Source of the DNA: Lepiota brunneoincarnata
Lineage: Eukaryota > Basidiomycota > Agaricomycetes > Agaricales > Agaricaceae
NCBI GenBank assembly: GCA_023014365.1
Contig: JAEBUN010000008.1
Coordinates: forward strand, 1 to 64,000
Length of the DNA stretch: 64,000 bases
Direction of reading: 5' to 3'
Shown here piece after piece: positions 27,028 to 39,839 of this stretch. A program made the translations under genes and the position numbers. The first letter of the stretch is position 1; each line of letters begins with the position of its first letter. The notes beneath the pieces were generated by a model. It saw only the letters and a list, made by a program, of their open reading frames with translations. It had not been told where the DNA came from and did no database searches.

Positions 27028-28671
27028 AGAAGGTTGTTGGCCATTGGGCCTTGCGCTTGCCCAGGGGAGCTCTCCGGAGCACCCTCACTCTATTTCCTCT
27101 CTCACCCCAGTGCTTCAGCCCAAGATGAAGAGTGCTCTTATGGAGGTACAGAGCATGCTTCCGCAGCTTACTGAGCCGTTCTCTCCATTCATGGATGAGA
27201 ACAGGCCAGGGCTATGTCTCTTGGACCACTTCTTGGAGTGGATCAAGTTCATGCTGTACACCATTGATCTGGAGGGGGATTTGAAGCAATGGTATCTTGA
27301 TAGACTGCACGCCTCCATTTGGAGGGCACAGGCCGACCTGTCATCTGCTTGTATAGTGGCTGGTGCCCACTGGCTGCCATGTAGGAGACTGTAGGCTGTC
27401 TCAGCAGCATGCATGTTTGCAGGTGGGTGCTTGGTCAGGCAGGCCAGGCAGGCTGCAGGGAGAGTTCTGCTCACTGATACAGAGCTCCACTCTATCCAGT
27501 TGGGAGTAGGCATGGTCCTGGATCATGCTGAGACCGATCACATATTTATCTACACCAGCTTCATGGGCTTTGCCTGCAGAGCTGTGGATCCTTCTATGCA
27601 TGCTGGCCAGGCTCACTCCCTGGAGGTGTGTTGGTCTCTGGATCACTGGTTGTCTGCCAAGGCCCAGCAGACCATCACTTTCTGGCAGGTGCCCTCAGGC
27701 TTTGTTGCAGAGCTTCACTCTGACGCTGTTGCAATGGTAAAGGAGCTTTGTGTATCACTGGGCATTTGCCCAGCAACTACTATCAACTCCCTCCAGGCTG
27801 AGATCACGAGGGGGTGTATCAACAAGTGGGTGAATATGTTTTGCTCACCCTTGTATCAGGGTAGGAATTTCCTCCCCCTGTTGGACTCTCTTGGGAAGCC
27901 TCTACAACCCTCATATCTCTCCGGAGGTACCTGGCTCCAAGAAATTGGCCCTCGGATGTCCATCACTGGCACAGCATGGACAATCCGCACTATACTTGGT
28001 CACACCCCAATAGGGGAGTACTGCACTAGATTCCACCCCCAGGAGGATCACTCCTGTCCTTGTGGGCTGCAGCTTGAAACCCACACTCACATTCTCACTT
28101 CTTGTCTGAAGTATACATGATATGGCAGTTTACCCCGTGACCTCAATGCCCTTCTGGGCTTTCTGGAATGCAATCCTTCCGCATTTGTATTCCTATCCCA
28201 GCCCCAAGGGGTGGGATAACTGGGGAGGGCCTTTGGGTTAGTCCCCCCTTGTAGGCTTGGGCCTCAAGGAGTTTACAGTTATTCACTGACTGTCTTTGGG
28301 CAGTCTGAAGTGATTTACTGTGAATTAACACATTACCCCAATAAGGGGGGGACCCGATGCTCTTAGAGCTTTCATTGACAAGGTGTAGGGATTTGCAGGG
28401 AATTGAACCCTACCCCCTTCGGGGGGGGACCTATTGGCCCTATCCACCCCTCATCTGTCGCACCCCGGTTTCTGTCAGGGTAGCAAGCTCTTCACCCACA
28501 TGCACTTTGTTACAGAGTGTAGCCTTTCAAGTCAGTGGGACTCTCTTCCCTACCTTCATTGGTAGTTATACCATGTATTAGTTGCCTTGTACGTAGCTAG
28601 TGCATGTGGACTGCATTCAAGCACTGCATTTTAAATTGTTGATTATAAAAATAAAATAAAAATAAAAAAAA
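27028..28671 (+). mobile_element. 5'-truncated LINE-B copy
   Basis: Encodes the LINE-B C-terminus: LQPKMKSALMEVQ..., RNase H-like region, and CPCGLQLETHTHILTSC at about 28057-28110. The frame is open from 27413 to 28120. The 3' UTR has two stem-loop modules. The tail is A/T mixed (28646-28671) instead of pure A. It forms the left arm of a large inverted repeat with 29178-30830. Confidence 0.8.
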
Positions 28672-29177
28672 GAGCAGAACCCTCCCTGCGGCCTGCCTGG
28701 CCTGCTTGACCAAGCACCTGCCTGCAAACATGCAAGCCACTGAGACGGCCTGCAGTCTCCCACATAGCAGCTGGTGGGCACCAGCCGCTATGCAGACAGA
28801 TGAGTCTCACACTGGTGCTTTGGCCCAAGGTGAAGAGTGCTCTCATGGAGGTACAGAACGTGCTTCCACAACTTACTGAGCTGTTTTCTCCGTTCATGGA
28901 TGAGAACAGGCCAGGGTTATGACTCTTGGACCGCTTCTCAGAGCAGATCAAGTTTATGCTCTATGCCATTGATCTGGAGGGGGATTCAAAGCAACAGCAT
29001 CTCAACAGACTGCACACCTCTATTTGGAGGGTGCAGGCCGACCCATTGTCTGCTTGCATAGCAGCTGGTGCCCACTGGCTGCCATGTAGGAGACTGCAGG
29101 CTGCCTTGGTGGCTTGCATGTTTGCAGGCAGGCGCTTGGTCAAGCAGGCTAGGCAGGCTGCGGGGAGGGTTCTGCTC
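28672..29177. mobile_element. LINE-B fragments between the inverted copies
   Basis: 28672-28800 is antisense LINE-B and 28801-29177 is sense LINE-B. The two outer ends are inverted copies of each other (GAGCAGAACCCTCCCTGCGG and its complement). No reading frame remains. Confidence 0.65.
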
Positions 29178-31612
29178 TTTTTTTTATTTTTATTTTATTT
29201 TTATAATCAACAATTTATAATGCAGTGCTTGAATGCAGTCCACATGCACTAGCTACGTACAAGGCAACTAATACATGGTATAACTACCAATGAAGGTAGG
29301 GAAGAGAGTCCCCCTGACTCAAAAAGGCCACACTCCATAAAGAAGTGTGTGTGGGTGAAGAGCTTGCTACCCTGACAAAAACCAGGGTACGACAGATGAG
29401 GGGTGGATAGGGCCAATAGGTCCCCCCCCCGAAGGGGGTAGGGGTCAATTCCCCACAAATCCCTACACCTCGCAGATGGAGGCTCTAAGAGCATTGGGTC
29501 CCCCCCTTATTGGGATAATATGTCAGTTCACAATAAATCACTTCAGACCATCTGGAAGCAGCTGGTGAATAACTGTAGACTCCTCAAGACCTAAGTCTGT
29601 GAGGGGGGATTAACCTGAAGGCCCTCCCCAGTTATCCCACCCCTTGGGGCTGGGATAGGAATGCAAACATGGAAGGATTGCATTCCAGAAAGCTCAGAAG
29701 GGTGTCGAGGTCACAGGGTAAGCTGTCATGTCATGTATACTTCAGACAAGAAGTGAGAATGTGAGTGTGGGTTTCAAGCTGCAGCCCACAAGGACAGGAG
29801 TGATCCTCCTGGGGGTGGAATCTAGTGCAGTACTCCCCTATTGGGGTGTGACCAAGTATAGTGCGGATTGTCCATGCTGTGCCAGCAATGGACATCCAAG
29901 GGCCAATTTCTCGGAGCCAGGTACCTCTGGAGAGATACGAGGGTTGTAGAGGCTTCCCAAGAGAGTCCAACAGGGGGAGGAAATTCCTACCCCGATACAA
30001 GGGTGAGCAAAACATATTCACCCACTCATCGATACACCCCCTCATGATCTCAGCCTGGAGGGAGTCAATGGTGGTTGCCAGGCAAATGCCTAACAAGACA
30101 CGAAGCTCCTTTGCCATCACAACAGCGTCAGAGTGGAGTTCTGCAACAGAGCCTGAAGGCACCTGCCAGAAAGTAATGGTCCACTGGACCTTAGCAGACA
30201 GCCAGCGATCCAGAGATTGGCACACCTCCAGGGAATAAGCCTGGCCAGCATGCACAGAAGGATCCACAGCTCTGCGGGCAGAGCCCATGGAGCTAGTGTA
30301 GATAAAGATGTGATCAGTTTCGACATGATCTAGGACCATGCCTACTCTCAATCAAATGGAGTAGAGCTCTGCATCAGCAAGCAGAACCCTCCCCATGGCC
30401 TGCCTGACCAAGCACCCACCTGCAAACATGCAAGCCACTGAGACGGCCTGCAGTCTCCCACACAGCAGCCAGTGGGCACCAGCCGCTATGCAAGCAGACA
30501 ACAGGTCAGCCTGCATCCTCCAAATAGAGGTATGCAGTCCATCGAGATGCTGTTGCTTCGAATTCCCCTCCAGATCAACAGTGTAGAGTACAAATTTGAT
30601 CCACTCTGAAAAGTGGTCCAAAAGTCAGAGACCTGGCCTGTTCTTGTCCACAAATGGGCTGAACAGCTCAGTAAGCTGCGGAAGTACGTTCTGTACCTCC
30701 ATAAGAGCACTCTTCACCTTGGGCTGAAGCACTGGGGTGAGAGACGAGATAGACCGGGGGTGTGCTGGGGAGCTTCCCCTGAACTTGTGGCCTAGTAAGG
30801 GCCGAAGCAGATGGTTTGCTGCAAGAGTGGCAACCCAGAATATCATTTGGGAAGCCAACTTCTTGAGATGCAACTGGAAGGGCCTCTGCTCTCCTGGAGG
30901 GGGATGTACAAAACGCACTGATGATCCAATTAGCAGCACGCCACTGCATGGAGTTAAACATCTTGAGGATCCCCTTGTTACAGAAACCCTCATGATACCA
31001 CATACAAAATCCATATGTGGCAATAGGAACCACACAGGACTGGTAAAGGAGGCACTTCTGGTTAGGAAGCAACCCCCAGGTTGAATTACCAAGCATCCCC
31101 ATCGCACCAACCATGGAGAAAGCTTTGGTAGAATAGTAGTGTATGTACTTGTGGAAAGTGAGAGCACAATCAAAATAGAAGCCCAAGTACTGCCAAAACA
31201 GCTTGGGCCTCAAAGGGGTTTCCCCCATATATGGATGGAAGCCCAAGTCGATGGGTGGGTTGGCATCCCTCGGGTTGCGAGAGAAGTGGAAGACCTCAGA
31301 CTTGGTATGTTCAAGCGTGAGGCCAAAGGAGTCAAAGAGCCCATGCATGCAGTGGTAGGCCATCTGCAGGGCAGAAACATTGTCCTCCCAGGTCCTGGAC
31401 TGTCCTCTGGTAATACAAATAAACCAGTGGGGTGAGATACAAGGCAGACAGGACTGGCAACAGAGCTGAGCCCTGCCCCACACCCACATCTGCCTGCCTG
31501 GGGTCTGACTGGAAGGAGTTCCACAAATAAGTAGTAGACCTCCCAACCAAGTATGAGCCAAAGAATCGCACCAGCTCTAGTGTGAACCCTGACTGTGAAA
31601 GAACCACCAGAA
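29178..31612 (-). mobile_element. LINE-B copy: RT remnant, RNase H-like region, C-terminus, 3' UTR
   Basis: Starts with the same A/T-mixed tail in inverse orientation (29178-29205). Minus-strand coding includes CPCGLQLETHTHILTSC near 29770, the RNase H-like part, and an RT thumb and palm remnant (VGVGQGSALLPVLSALYLTP near 31450, YFDCALTFHKYIHYYSTKA). The YxDD motif is missing: the region between the palm blocks is deleted or scrambled. It is the longest LINE-B RT sequence in the window. Confidence 0.75.
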
Positions 31613-33262
31613 TCATGGGAGGGTTCTGCTCACTGACATGGAGCTCCACTCCATTTGGCTGGGAGTAGGTGTGATCTTGGATCATGCTGAAACCGACCAC
31701 ATCTTCATCTACATTAGCTCTACAGGCTCCACCCACAGAGCTGTGGATCCCTCTGTGCATGCTGGCCAGGCTCACTCCCTGGAGGTTTGTTGATCTCTGG
31801 ATTGCTGGTTGTCTGCCAAGGCCCAGCAGACCGTTACTTTCTGGCAGGTACCTTTGGGCTCTGTTGCGGAACTCCACTCTGATGCTGTTGCAATGGCAAA
31901 GGAGCTTTGCGTCTCGTTGGGCATTTGCCCAGCAACTACCATCAACTCCCTCCAGGCTGAGGTCATGAGGGGGTGCATAGACAAGTGGGTGAACATGTTT
32001 CGCTCACCCTTGTATTGGGGTAGGAACTTCCTCCCCCTACTGCACTCCCTTGGGAGACCTTTACAACCCTCATACCTCTCTGGAGGTACCTGGCTCTGGG
32101 AAATTGGTCCTTGGATGTCTGTCACTGGCACAGTGCGGGCAGCCCTGCACTATACTCGGTCATGCCCCTATAGGGGAGTACCGTGCTAGGTTCTTTTTTT
32201 TTTTTTTTTTTTTTTAAATCTCCAATTTATAATGTGGGCCATGTAGGGAGGCCACATGCAGCTACTAACTACGGTACAACCTGAGCCGTAAGCTACAGGG
32301 TATCTGTACATACAACACGTGACCGTGGATGTGGGCATGTGTTTCCCCATGCCCAGGACAAAGCTGCCCTGAGTGAACAGAGGTGGGAGGACGGCTGCTG
32401 CCCAGCACGCGGCGCGGGAACCAAACTGAGGCGAGGTCCCCCCCCTTGTCGGGGGTTAGGGGTCAATTCCTGCATAAATCCCTACACACCACCTGGAGGC
32501 AGTGGAGGAATAACCAATGCCCCAGCCTGGACCCAACCAGGCACCAGGCAGAGCTACTAGCCAATACCCGTGGGCAGCCCTGTACTATACTCAGTCATGC
32601 CCCTATAGGGGAGTACCACACTAGGTTCCATCCCCAGGAGGACCACTCCTGTCCTTGTGGGTTGCAGCTTGAAACCCATACTCACATTCTCACTTCCTGT
32701 CCAAAGTATACGCAGTGTGGCAGCTTACCCCACAACCTCAACACCCTTCTGGGCTTTCTGAAATACAATCCTTCCGTGTTTGTGTTCCTATCCTGGCCCC
32801 AAGGGGTGGGATAACTGGGGAGGGCCTTCAGGTTATTCCCCCCTCGTGGGCTTCGACCTTGAGGAACCAGTGGTTATTCACCCCCCACCCTTGGGCAGGG
32901 TGTAGTGATTTATGGAGAATTGACTCCTAACGCCCGATAAGGGCGGAAACCCAAAGTTTTTAGAGCCCTAGTCTGCAGGGTGTAAGGATTTATGGAGAAT
33001 TGACTCCTAACCCCCTTCGGGGGGGGGACCTGTTGGCCCTATCCACCCCTCATCTATTGTGCCCTAGTTTTTGTTGGAGTAGCAAGCTCTTCACCCATGC
33101 ACACTTCTTTACAGAGTATAGCCTTCTGAGTCAGCAGGACTCTCTTCCCTACCTTTATTGGTAGTTATACCATGTATTAGTTGCCTTGTACATAGCTAGT
33201 GTACACGGACTGTGTTCAGGCACCACATTATAAATTGATGATTTTAAAAAAAAAAAAAAAAA
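31613..33262 (+). mobile_element. LINE-B 5'-truncated copy, interrupted by antisense LINE-A
   Basis: Pieces: 31613-32193 and 32572-33262. Covers the RNase H-like part to the CPCGLQLETHTHILTSC motif, then a 3' UTR with two stem-loops and poly(A) at 33246-33262. Several stops are present. Confidence 0.75.
32194..32571 (-). mobile_element. Short LINE-A 3' end insertion with 57-bp target duplication
   Basis: Poly(T) then 3' UTR only, 378 bp. The flanks at 32137-32193 and 32572-32628 are direct repeats over 57 bp (five differences, mostly CpG transitions), so this insertion made an unusually long target duplication. Confidence 0.8.
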
Positions 33263-34321
33263 GGATGATCAGTTGGAATGCCTTCAGGGTAGCATAGGAG
33301 GGCTTGCCAGGCTTCAGTATGATAACTGACACACTCTCCTTAAAGTGATGAGGCCAATGCCCACACTCCATGCAGGCATCAGCAATCTGACAGACCAAAC
33401 AGGTAACTGTTGGGCCTGCCAGAATGGACTTGAGGTGCATCCACATGACGTGGTCTAGACCAGGCAAAGATAAGGAGGAGCATGTGCACAAGGCTTCGTG
33501 CATCTCCAAATTGGAGAAGACCAGCTACTCCTGTGGGGGGAGTGGATCGATCTGATCAAGAACCCTGACATTGACTGGGTGGTCGTTGGCAGCATTGTAA
33601 GAACCATGGAGCCCTTCCCAGAGCTCCTCAAGAGTGTTGCAGGGGTGATCACGATAGTGGATTGCCTCACAGGGAGGCAACTTGCATGCCCTGACCCAAT
33701 CCATCAGGTCCCAGGGGCGCTTGTTGGTAGAAGCAATCTCCTCAATACACTCATCAAAGAATCTGCACTTAGCGGCCTTCCAAGTCCACTTAAAAGTGTG
33801 GGCATCCTCCCAGTCCTGAGACCAAGAGTACATGCGTAAGTGTGCGAGCACTCGTTGTCTCACCACGGCTTGGACTGTGAGACAACACAGATCTCCTTGG
33901 AGTGTGCAAGCCATGCCTTGGAGAAGACTGCTGAGATAGCCAGGGCCACCTTGTTGATCCTGTCAGATGAGCCAAGGTCCGGGAACTCCAGACCCATAAG
34001 CCCCATTGAAACCTCAGCAAGGAACTTGGCCTCCTCATCCAAGTCCCACTTCAGTGAGTGCCTGGGCATAGCCTCCTTGAAGGCCTCCAGAGGGATAGTG
34101 ATCCAAAGGGGGCAGTGGTCAGATTGATCCCGCAGATTGGGACACCTTGTGGGAAGTGGCAGATGGCCCGCAGTTGCCCTTGCAAACACAAGGTTGATCA
34201 TGGTAGAAGCGAGCCCCTCCTCAAAGGGGAAGTGTGTGGGGTCCGGGTTCCCAGGGAGCAAGAGGTTCAGGCCCAGCAAGTCTGCTGTATCCAGCAGGGA
34301 GGTAGCAGCAGCAGGGTTGTG
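33263..34321 (-). mobile_element. LINE-A endonuclease-to-RT fragment
   Basis: The minus strand encodes the end of the endonuclease (SDHCPL changed to SDQSDHCPLW region near 34110), the linker (DECIEEIASTNKRPWDLMDW) and the first RT block (VSVIILKPGKPSYATLK near 33320). Frameshifts at about 33520 and 33870. Both ends are truncated and there is no tail. Confidence 0.75.
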
Positions 34322-35726
34322 GGAATCATGAGGGTTTCCATAACAAGGAAATCCTCAAGATATTTAACTCCATGCAGTGGCGTGCCGCCAATTGGATTGT
34401 CTGTGCTTTTCGCATGTCTTTGACTAGGGGGGCAGAGGCCCTTGCAGGCCTCCTGCCCTTCTGGTTGCATCAAGAAGCTGGCCTCCCATATGATTTTCCA
34501 GGTTGCCACCCTTACAGCGAATCATCCACTTTGGCCCTTGCTGGGCCATAAGTTCAGGGGGAGCTTTCCAGAGCACCCTTGGTCTATTTCTTCTCTCACC
34601 CCTGCGCTTCAGCCTAAGGTGAAGAGTACCCTTGTGGAGATACAGAATGTACTCCTGCAGCTTACTGAGCCATTTTCTCCATTTGCAGATGAGAATAGGC
34701 CAGGTCTCTGTCTATTGGACTGCTTCTTGGAGTGGATCAAATTCATGTTATACACTGTTGATCCGAAGGGGGATTTGAAGCAATAGTATCTTGACGGACT
34801 GTACACCTCTATCTGGAGGGTGCAGGCCAACCTGTTGTCTGATTGCATAGTGGCTGGTGCTCACCAGCTGCTGTGTGGAAGACTGCAGGCTATTTTGGTG
34901 GCTTGCATGTTTGCAGGCAGGTACTTGGTCAGGCAGGCCATGGGGAGGGTTCTGCTCACTGATGTGGAGCTCCACTCCATTCAATTGGGAGTAGGTATGG
35001 TCCTGGATTGTGCTGAAACTGATCATATTTTTATCTACACCAGCTCCACAAGCTCTGCCTGCAGAGCTGTTAATCCTTCTGTTCATGCCAGCTAGGCTCA
35101 CTCCCTGGAGGTGTGTCAGTCTCTGGATCACTGGTTGTCTGCCAAGGCCCAGTGGACTGTTACTTTCTGGTAGGTGCCCTCAGGCTCTGGTGCAAAGCTT
35201 CACTCTGATGCTGTTGCGATGGCAAAGGAGCTTTGTATCTTGCTGGGTGCCTGCCTGGTGACCATCATCGACTCTCTCCAGGCTGAGGTCACAAGGGGGT
35301 GTATCAACAAGTGGGTGAACATGTTTCACTCACCCTTGTATCAGGGTAGAAATTTCCTCCCCCTGTTGGACTCCCTTGGGAAGCCTCTCCAACCCTCATA
35401 TCTCTCTGGAGGTACCTGGCTCCAAGAAATTGGCCCTCAGATGTCTGTTGCTGGCACAGTGTGGGCAGTCTGCACTATACTCGGTCACACCCCTATCAGG
35501 GAGTACCACACTAGATTCCACCCGTAGGAGGATCACTCCTGTCCTTGTGGGTTATGGCTTGAAACCTGCACACACATTCTCACTTCTTGTCCAAAGTACA
35601 CATGATGTGGTGGCTTGCCCCACGACCTTGACGCCCTGTTGGGCTTTCTGGAGCAAAATCCCTCTGTTTTTCATTCCAACCCCATCCTCCTGAGGGAGTG
35701 GGATAACTGGGGAGGGCCTTCAGGTT

Positions 35727-37072
35727 TGGGTCCACTTCCACTCGTACAACTGGGGGGCGGAGGATGCCCTTATGGCCCACATCGCAGCTCTTGACCAGGT
35801 TCTTGCCCAGTTGCAGGCTGATGCGGGGGTTCTGGTGGCAGTAATGGACATGAGTCTGCTACCCTGCCAGGTCCACCAGGTGGTTTCAGCTGCTCAGGTT
35901 TTCTGGGGGCTGGACTGCATGGATGCAGTCCAGCTTCCAGAGGGGAGGGTTATGGCTCCTGAGGCTGAGCTTTTCGCCATCTGGCTGGCGGTGTCCAAGA
36001 CAGTTTCTGTCAAGGGTGCTGCCTGTCTTGTTCTGTTCACTGACTCGATGGCTGCAGCCAGGCAGGTAGTGGACCCTTCAGTGCACTCTGCCCAGAGTCA
36101 TTCCTTGGCAGTTTGTCGCCTTCTTGCCAAGTGGTTTGCTGGGGGTCTGGCCTGCTCAGTCCATTTCTGGGAGGTCCCGTTGCATGCAAAGTGGCCTTTC
36201 CATATTCAGGTGCATGACTTTGCTCAGTTGTTGCCTCCCATTGGGATAGGGGCTCATCCCTAGGCCTTGCTTGACTACCTCCGCAAGGAGGAAGTACATT
36301 CATGTCAGGACTGCTGGATCGATTCATTCCAGGATCCTGACCATCACAGGCACAGTTTCCTCCAGCTTGCCAGGGACGATGACCACCCCCTGCAGCCCAT
36401 GTATCTCCACAGTGGGGCCTGGATCCTGCACACTCACTCGGTGTCTGTAATGGCCCAGATGACACATGCTATTCTTAATCATGCACTGATAGGGAGCTAT
36501 CAGAGGTGCTTCTTCCCACAGGAAGACTATTCCTGTCACTGCGGGTTTTGGGAGGAGACTCATGAGCATGTATTCCGGAGTTGCCCTAGGCACTCCATGG
36601 CAGGGGTCCCAGCTACGGTCGAGGCCCTCATTGCTTTCCTCAAGGCGTCGCCAACCACATTCACGTTCGCTGAGAGGGCCAGGCCCCCTCTGGGGGGTAT
36701 TGGCTAGTGGCTCTGCCCAGCACCTGGTTGGGTCTGGGCCGGGGTGTTGATTATTCCCCCACTGCCTTCAGGTGGTGTGTAGGGATTTATGAGGGAATTG
36801 ACCCCTAACCCCCGATAAGGGGGGGGACCTTGCTGCAGTTTGGTTCTTGTGCTGTGCACTGGGCAGTAGCCATCTTCCCGCCTCCATTCATTCAGGGTGG
36901 CTTCGTCCTGGGCATGGGGAAACGCATGCCTGCATCTGCGGTCACACGTTGTATGTACAAATACCCTGTAGTGTATGGCTCGGTTGGTTGTACCATAGTT
37001 AGTAGCTGCACGCGGCCTCCCTACACAGCCTGCATTATAAATTGGAGATTTAAAAAAAAAAAAAAAAAAAAA
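35727..37072 (+). mobile_element. LINE-A 5'-truncated insertion with intact RNase H region and 15-bp duplication
   Basis: Flanked by GAGGGCCTTCAGGTT (35712-35726, 37073-37087). It contains the best RNase H domain in the window, followed by the C-terminal zinc motif, the 3' UTR stem-loop and poly(A) (37052-37072). Confidence 0.88.
35772..36707 (+). pseudogene. LINE-A ORF2 RNase H and C-terminal zinc-knuckle region
   Basis: RNase H removes RNA from the RNA-DNA hybrid. Likely catalytic positions are VLVAVMD, EAELFAIWLA and LVLFTDSMAAAR, with the last Asp and Glu intact. A stop after GIGAHP (36261-36263) splits it from the C-terminal segment, which continues in the same frame with ALLDYLRKEEVHS... 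and the CHCGFWEETHEHVFRSC zinc motif, ending at 36705-36707. Only the C-terminal end of ORF2 is present, so it cannot act alone. Confidence 0.75.
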
Positions 37073-37190
37073 GAGGGCCTTCAGGTTAATCCCCCCTTGC
37101 GGGCCTTGGCCTTGAGGAGTCCATGGTTATTCACCAGTTACCCTTGGGCAGCTTGAAGTGATTTACTGCCAATTGACATATTACCCTGAT

Positions 37191-39628
37191 CGTTACTTTA
37201 AGGAGAGCATGTCAGTTATCATACTGAAGCCTGGCAAGCCCTCCTACTCTACACTGAAGGCGTTCCAACCAATCATTCTTCTTAACACTCTTGGTAAACT
37301 TATTGAGAAAATGATCTTGCGCCACTTGCAGTTTGAGGCTGTCAAGTTTGGCATGTTCCATCCAAACTGGTTTGGCGGTGTGATCCAGAGGTCCACTGAA
37401 GATGCTGATGCCTACCTTGTGCACCCGATCCATGCTGGGTGGGCTCACAGGTTGAAGACAAGTGTTCTTGCCTTTGACATCGCACAGTTCTTCCCATCCC
37501 TGAATCATGGGATGCTTTTTGCAATTCTGGCCAAGCAGGGGTTCTCTACTTGTGTTAGCCAGTTTTTTGCTTCCTATCTCATGGGGAGGTTTACCAGCTA
37601 TGCCTGGAATTCCTTCCTGTCTGAACCATTCCAGGCAGAGGTGGGAGTGGGCCAGGGGTCTGCCCTCTCACCTGTCCTGTCCAGCCTATACCTGGCTCCA
37701 GCCATGTATATTATTGAGCAGGGGCTCCCTCAGCTGGGCCTCTTACTCTTGTCTTACATTGATGATGGTACCATCATGGTGCAGGCCTGGGACTTGGATG
37801 CTAACTGCATCCTTCTCCATGCAGATCTTACATGTCAGTCCATGACACCTTTACCCAGTTTGCACTTGTTGTGGAATACAACAAGTCTGAGCTGTTTCAC
37901 TTTTCATGGGATCATTCTAGTGAGAACCCTCTGGTGGATTTGGGGTTTCCCCCATTCACTGGCACTTCCCCCCTTTGGCCCAAGACCTATTGGGAGTATT
38001 TGGGCTTCTATTTCAATTGTGCCCTTATGTTTAAGGAGCATGTTCATTTTTACTCTACTAAGGCTATCTCCATGGTCAGGGCCATGGAGATGCTTGGTAA
38101 CTCTATTCAGGGGCTTCTGCCTGATCAGAAGTGCCTGCTATATTAGTTGTGTGTGGTTCCTATAGCCACCTATGGCTTTCGTCTGTGGTATTACCAGGGT
38201 ACTAGATGTAAGGGCATTCTGGACCACCTCTGCCAGATGCAGTGTCAGGCTGCACTCTGGATTACTGGCACCTTTAGGATGTTGCCTGATGGGGGGGTTG
38301 GGGCCATTGCAGGCCTGATCTCTATCCATCTCCATCTCCGGAAGCTTCATGACCATGCTGAGTTGTGGTACACTACACTTGCTCCAGGACACTCTGTTTG
38401 TGCCCTCCTCAGTTGGGGCTACAGCAGCAATCTCCAGTTGTATGTCTGGTCCATAGCAAGGTTCCCTCACTGTGAGTTGATCAAGGTGAAGGGGCCTGTT
38501 ATCAACACCAACCAGCATCTTGCTGCCCTGGCTGGGCCCTTCAACACTGTCACACCAGAGGTCTGGCCAGGGTGCCATCTCTTGGATGTGTACCCAGACA
38601 GGGTTCACTTTCATTCCTATGACTGGGAAGCTGACAATGCTCTCACAGCCCATATTGCAGCTCTCGATCAGGTTCTTGCCCAGTTGCAGGCTGATCCAGG
38701 GGTTCTGGTGGCTGCAAAAAACGTGAGTCTGCTGCCCCGCTGGGTCCACCAGGCATTCTCAGCTGCTCAGAATTTGATGGTCTCCTTGATCTCAGTTCTC
38801 GATTTGGTAACTGGCAATCACCAATCTGGGGTAAATCTGGAGGAGAGATCATTGGAGCCCAAAGTGGCAGATCTGGATCGATCTTGATCAGACCAGATCA
38901 GCTGTGCCCAATAAGGGAGCAAAAGCACAGGGTGCAGTAAGCAGGGGAATTCTAACAAAAACAGATTGAACATCCCAATAAGGGACCAGGTAATCCCCCA
39001 CATGGGAACACTTGGTCTGGGTGCTGCTAGCATAAGTCAAGTAAGTATGTACCAGTCGTTAGTCCATGGTAGTAGGTATCCGGTCAGGTGGCAAAGGATG
39101 GGGCACTGGGGCTTTGGGGTTACCCACGGCTTCTCCCATAGGGGTTGCTGATTGGGGAGGTCTGCCACCTGGACCTTAGAGCTCTGGGTGAGTCTGCATC
39201 TGGGCATGCCCTGGGATTAGATCCCCCATGGGTGTTCTGTCTGAAGTGGGCAGCACAGGCTTAGGGTGCTGAAACAACTCCATGTGACTGGTCCATGGAC
39301 CTCTGGGAGTGTAACATGGTTGGCTGTGGGCAAGGCAGAGACCTGGGATAGGTGGGGATCCACACCAGTTGGCATCAGCAAACCACCTGCCCAGGAACAG
39401 GAAGCCCAGTAACCAGGGCTCTAGACTAACTCCCTGGTGAAGTGTGAGCTGTAGTGGGCCGGGAAAGTCTCCCATGACCTGGCTTGAGTGCACTAAATCC
39501 TCTGTCAGTTCTCCTGACTGACTAAGCCAGGTTAGAGTCTAAGTTGATTCTGGGGTCTGGTGCATCTGGTGCTTGCCTCGCAAGAGCACATAGCAATAGG
39601 GTCCTCCCTCACAGGAGAGCCCTATACC
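37191..39628 (+). mobile_element. LINE with LINE-A-like RT and LINE-C 3' tail; tail resumes at 44351
   Basis: RT runs from FKESMSVIILKPGKPSYSTLK through SYIDDGTIM (near 37760) to about 38774, then a long non-coding part of LINE-C type (38775-39628). It is interrupted by the antisense LINE-A at 39629-44350 and ends at 44351-44405 with CCTATATCTTGTAAATTG, GATTTC and a tail. The join of A-type RT to the C-type tail suggests LINE-C is a sister lineage with the same ORF2 and a different 3' UTR, or a deletion chimera. Stops at 38144-38146 and a frameshift near 37825 disable it. Confidence 0.65.
38775..39628 (+). other. LINE-C 3' region, no reading frame
   Basis: About 850 bp without a credible ORF. 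Its second half repeats 22809-23040. It lacks the CCCCTAACCCC stem-loop module seen in LINE-A and LINE-B. Confidence 0.55.
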
Positions 39629-39839
39629 TTTTTTTTTTTTTTTTTTTTTTAAATCTCCAATTTATAATGCAGGCCGTGTAGGGAGGCTGTGTGCAGCTAC
39701 TAACTACGGTACAACCAACCGAGTTGTACACTACAGGGTATTTGTACATACAATGTGTGACTGCAGATGCGGGCATGCATTTCCCCATGCCCGGGACAAA
39801 GCCACCCTGAACGAATGGAGGCGGGAGGACCCTATCAGC

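Larger units (their letters stand above)
34322..37190 (+). mobile_element. LINE-B copy interrupted by a LINE-A insertion
   Basis: Pieces: 34322-35726 and 37073-37190. Reads from the RT thumb (RVSITRKSSRYLTPCSG) through the RNase H-like part to CPCGLWLETCTHILTSC near 35545, with several stops, then part of the 3' UTR before truncation at about 37190. Confidence 0.75.

Noticed and set aside
28350..29500. Inverted repeat as a DNA transposon with terminal inverted repeats
   Set aside because: The arms are LINE-B 3' ends in opposite orientation with A-rich tails. There is no transposase or short target duplication at the outer ends.
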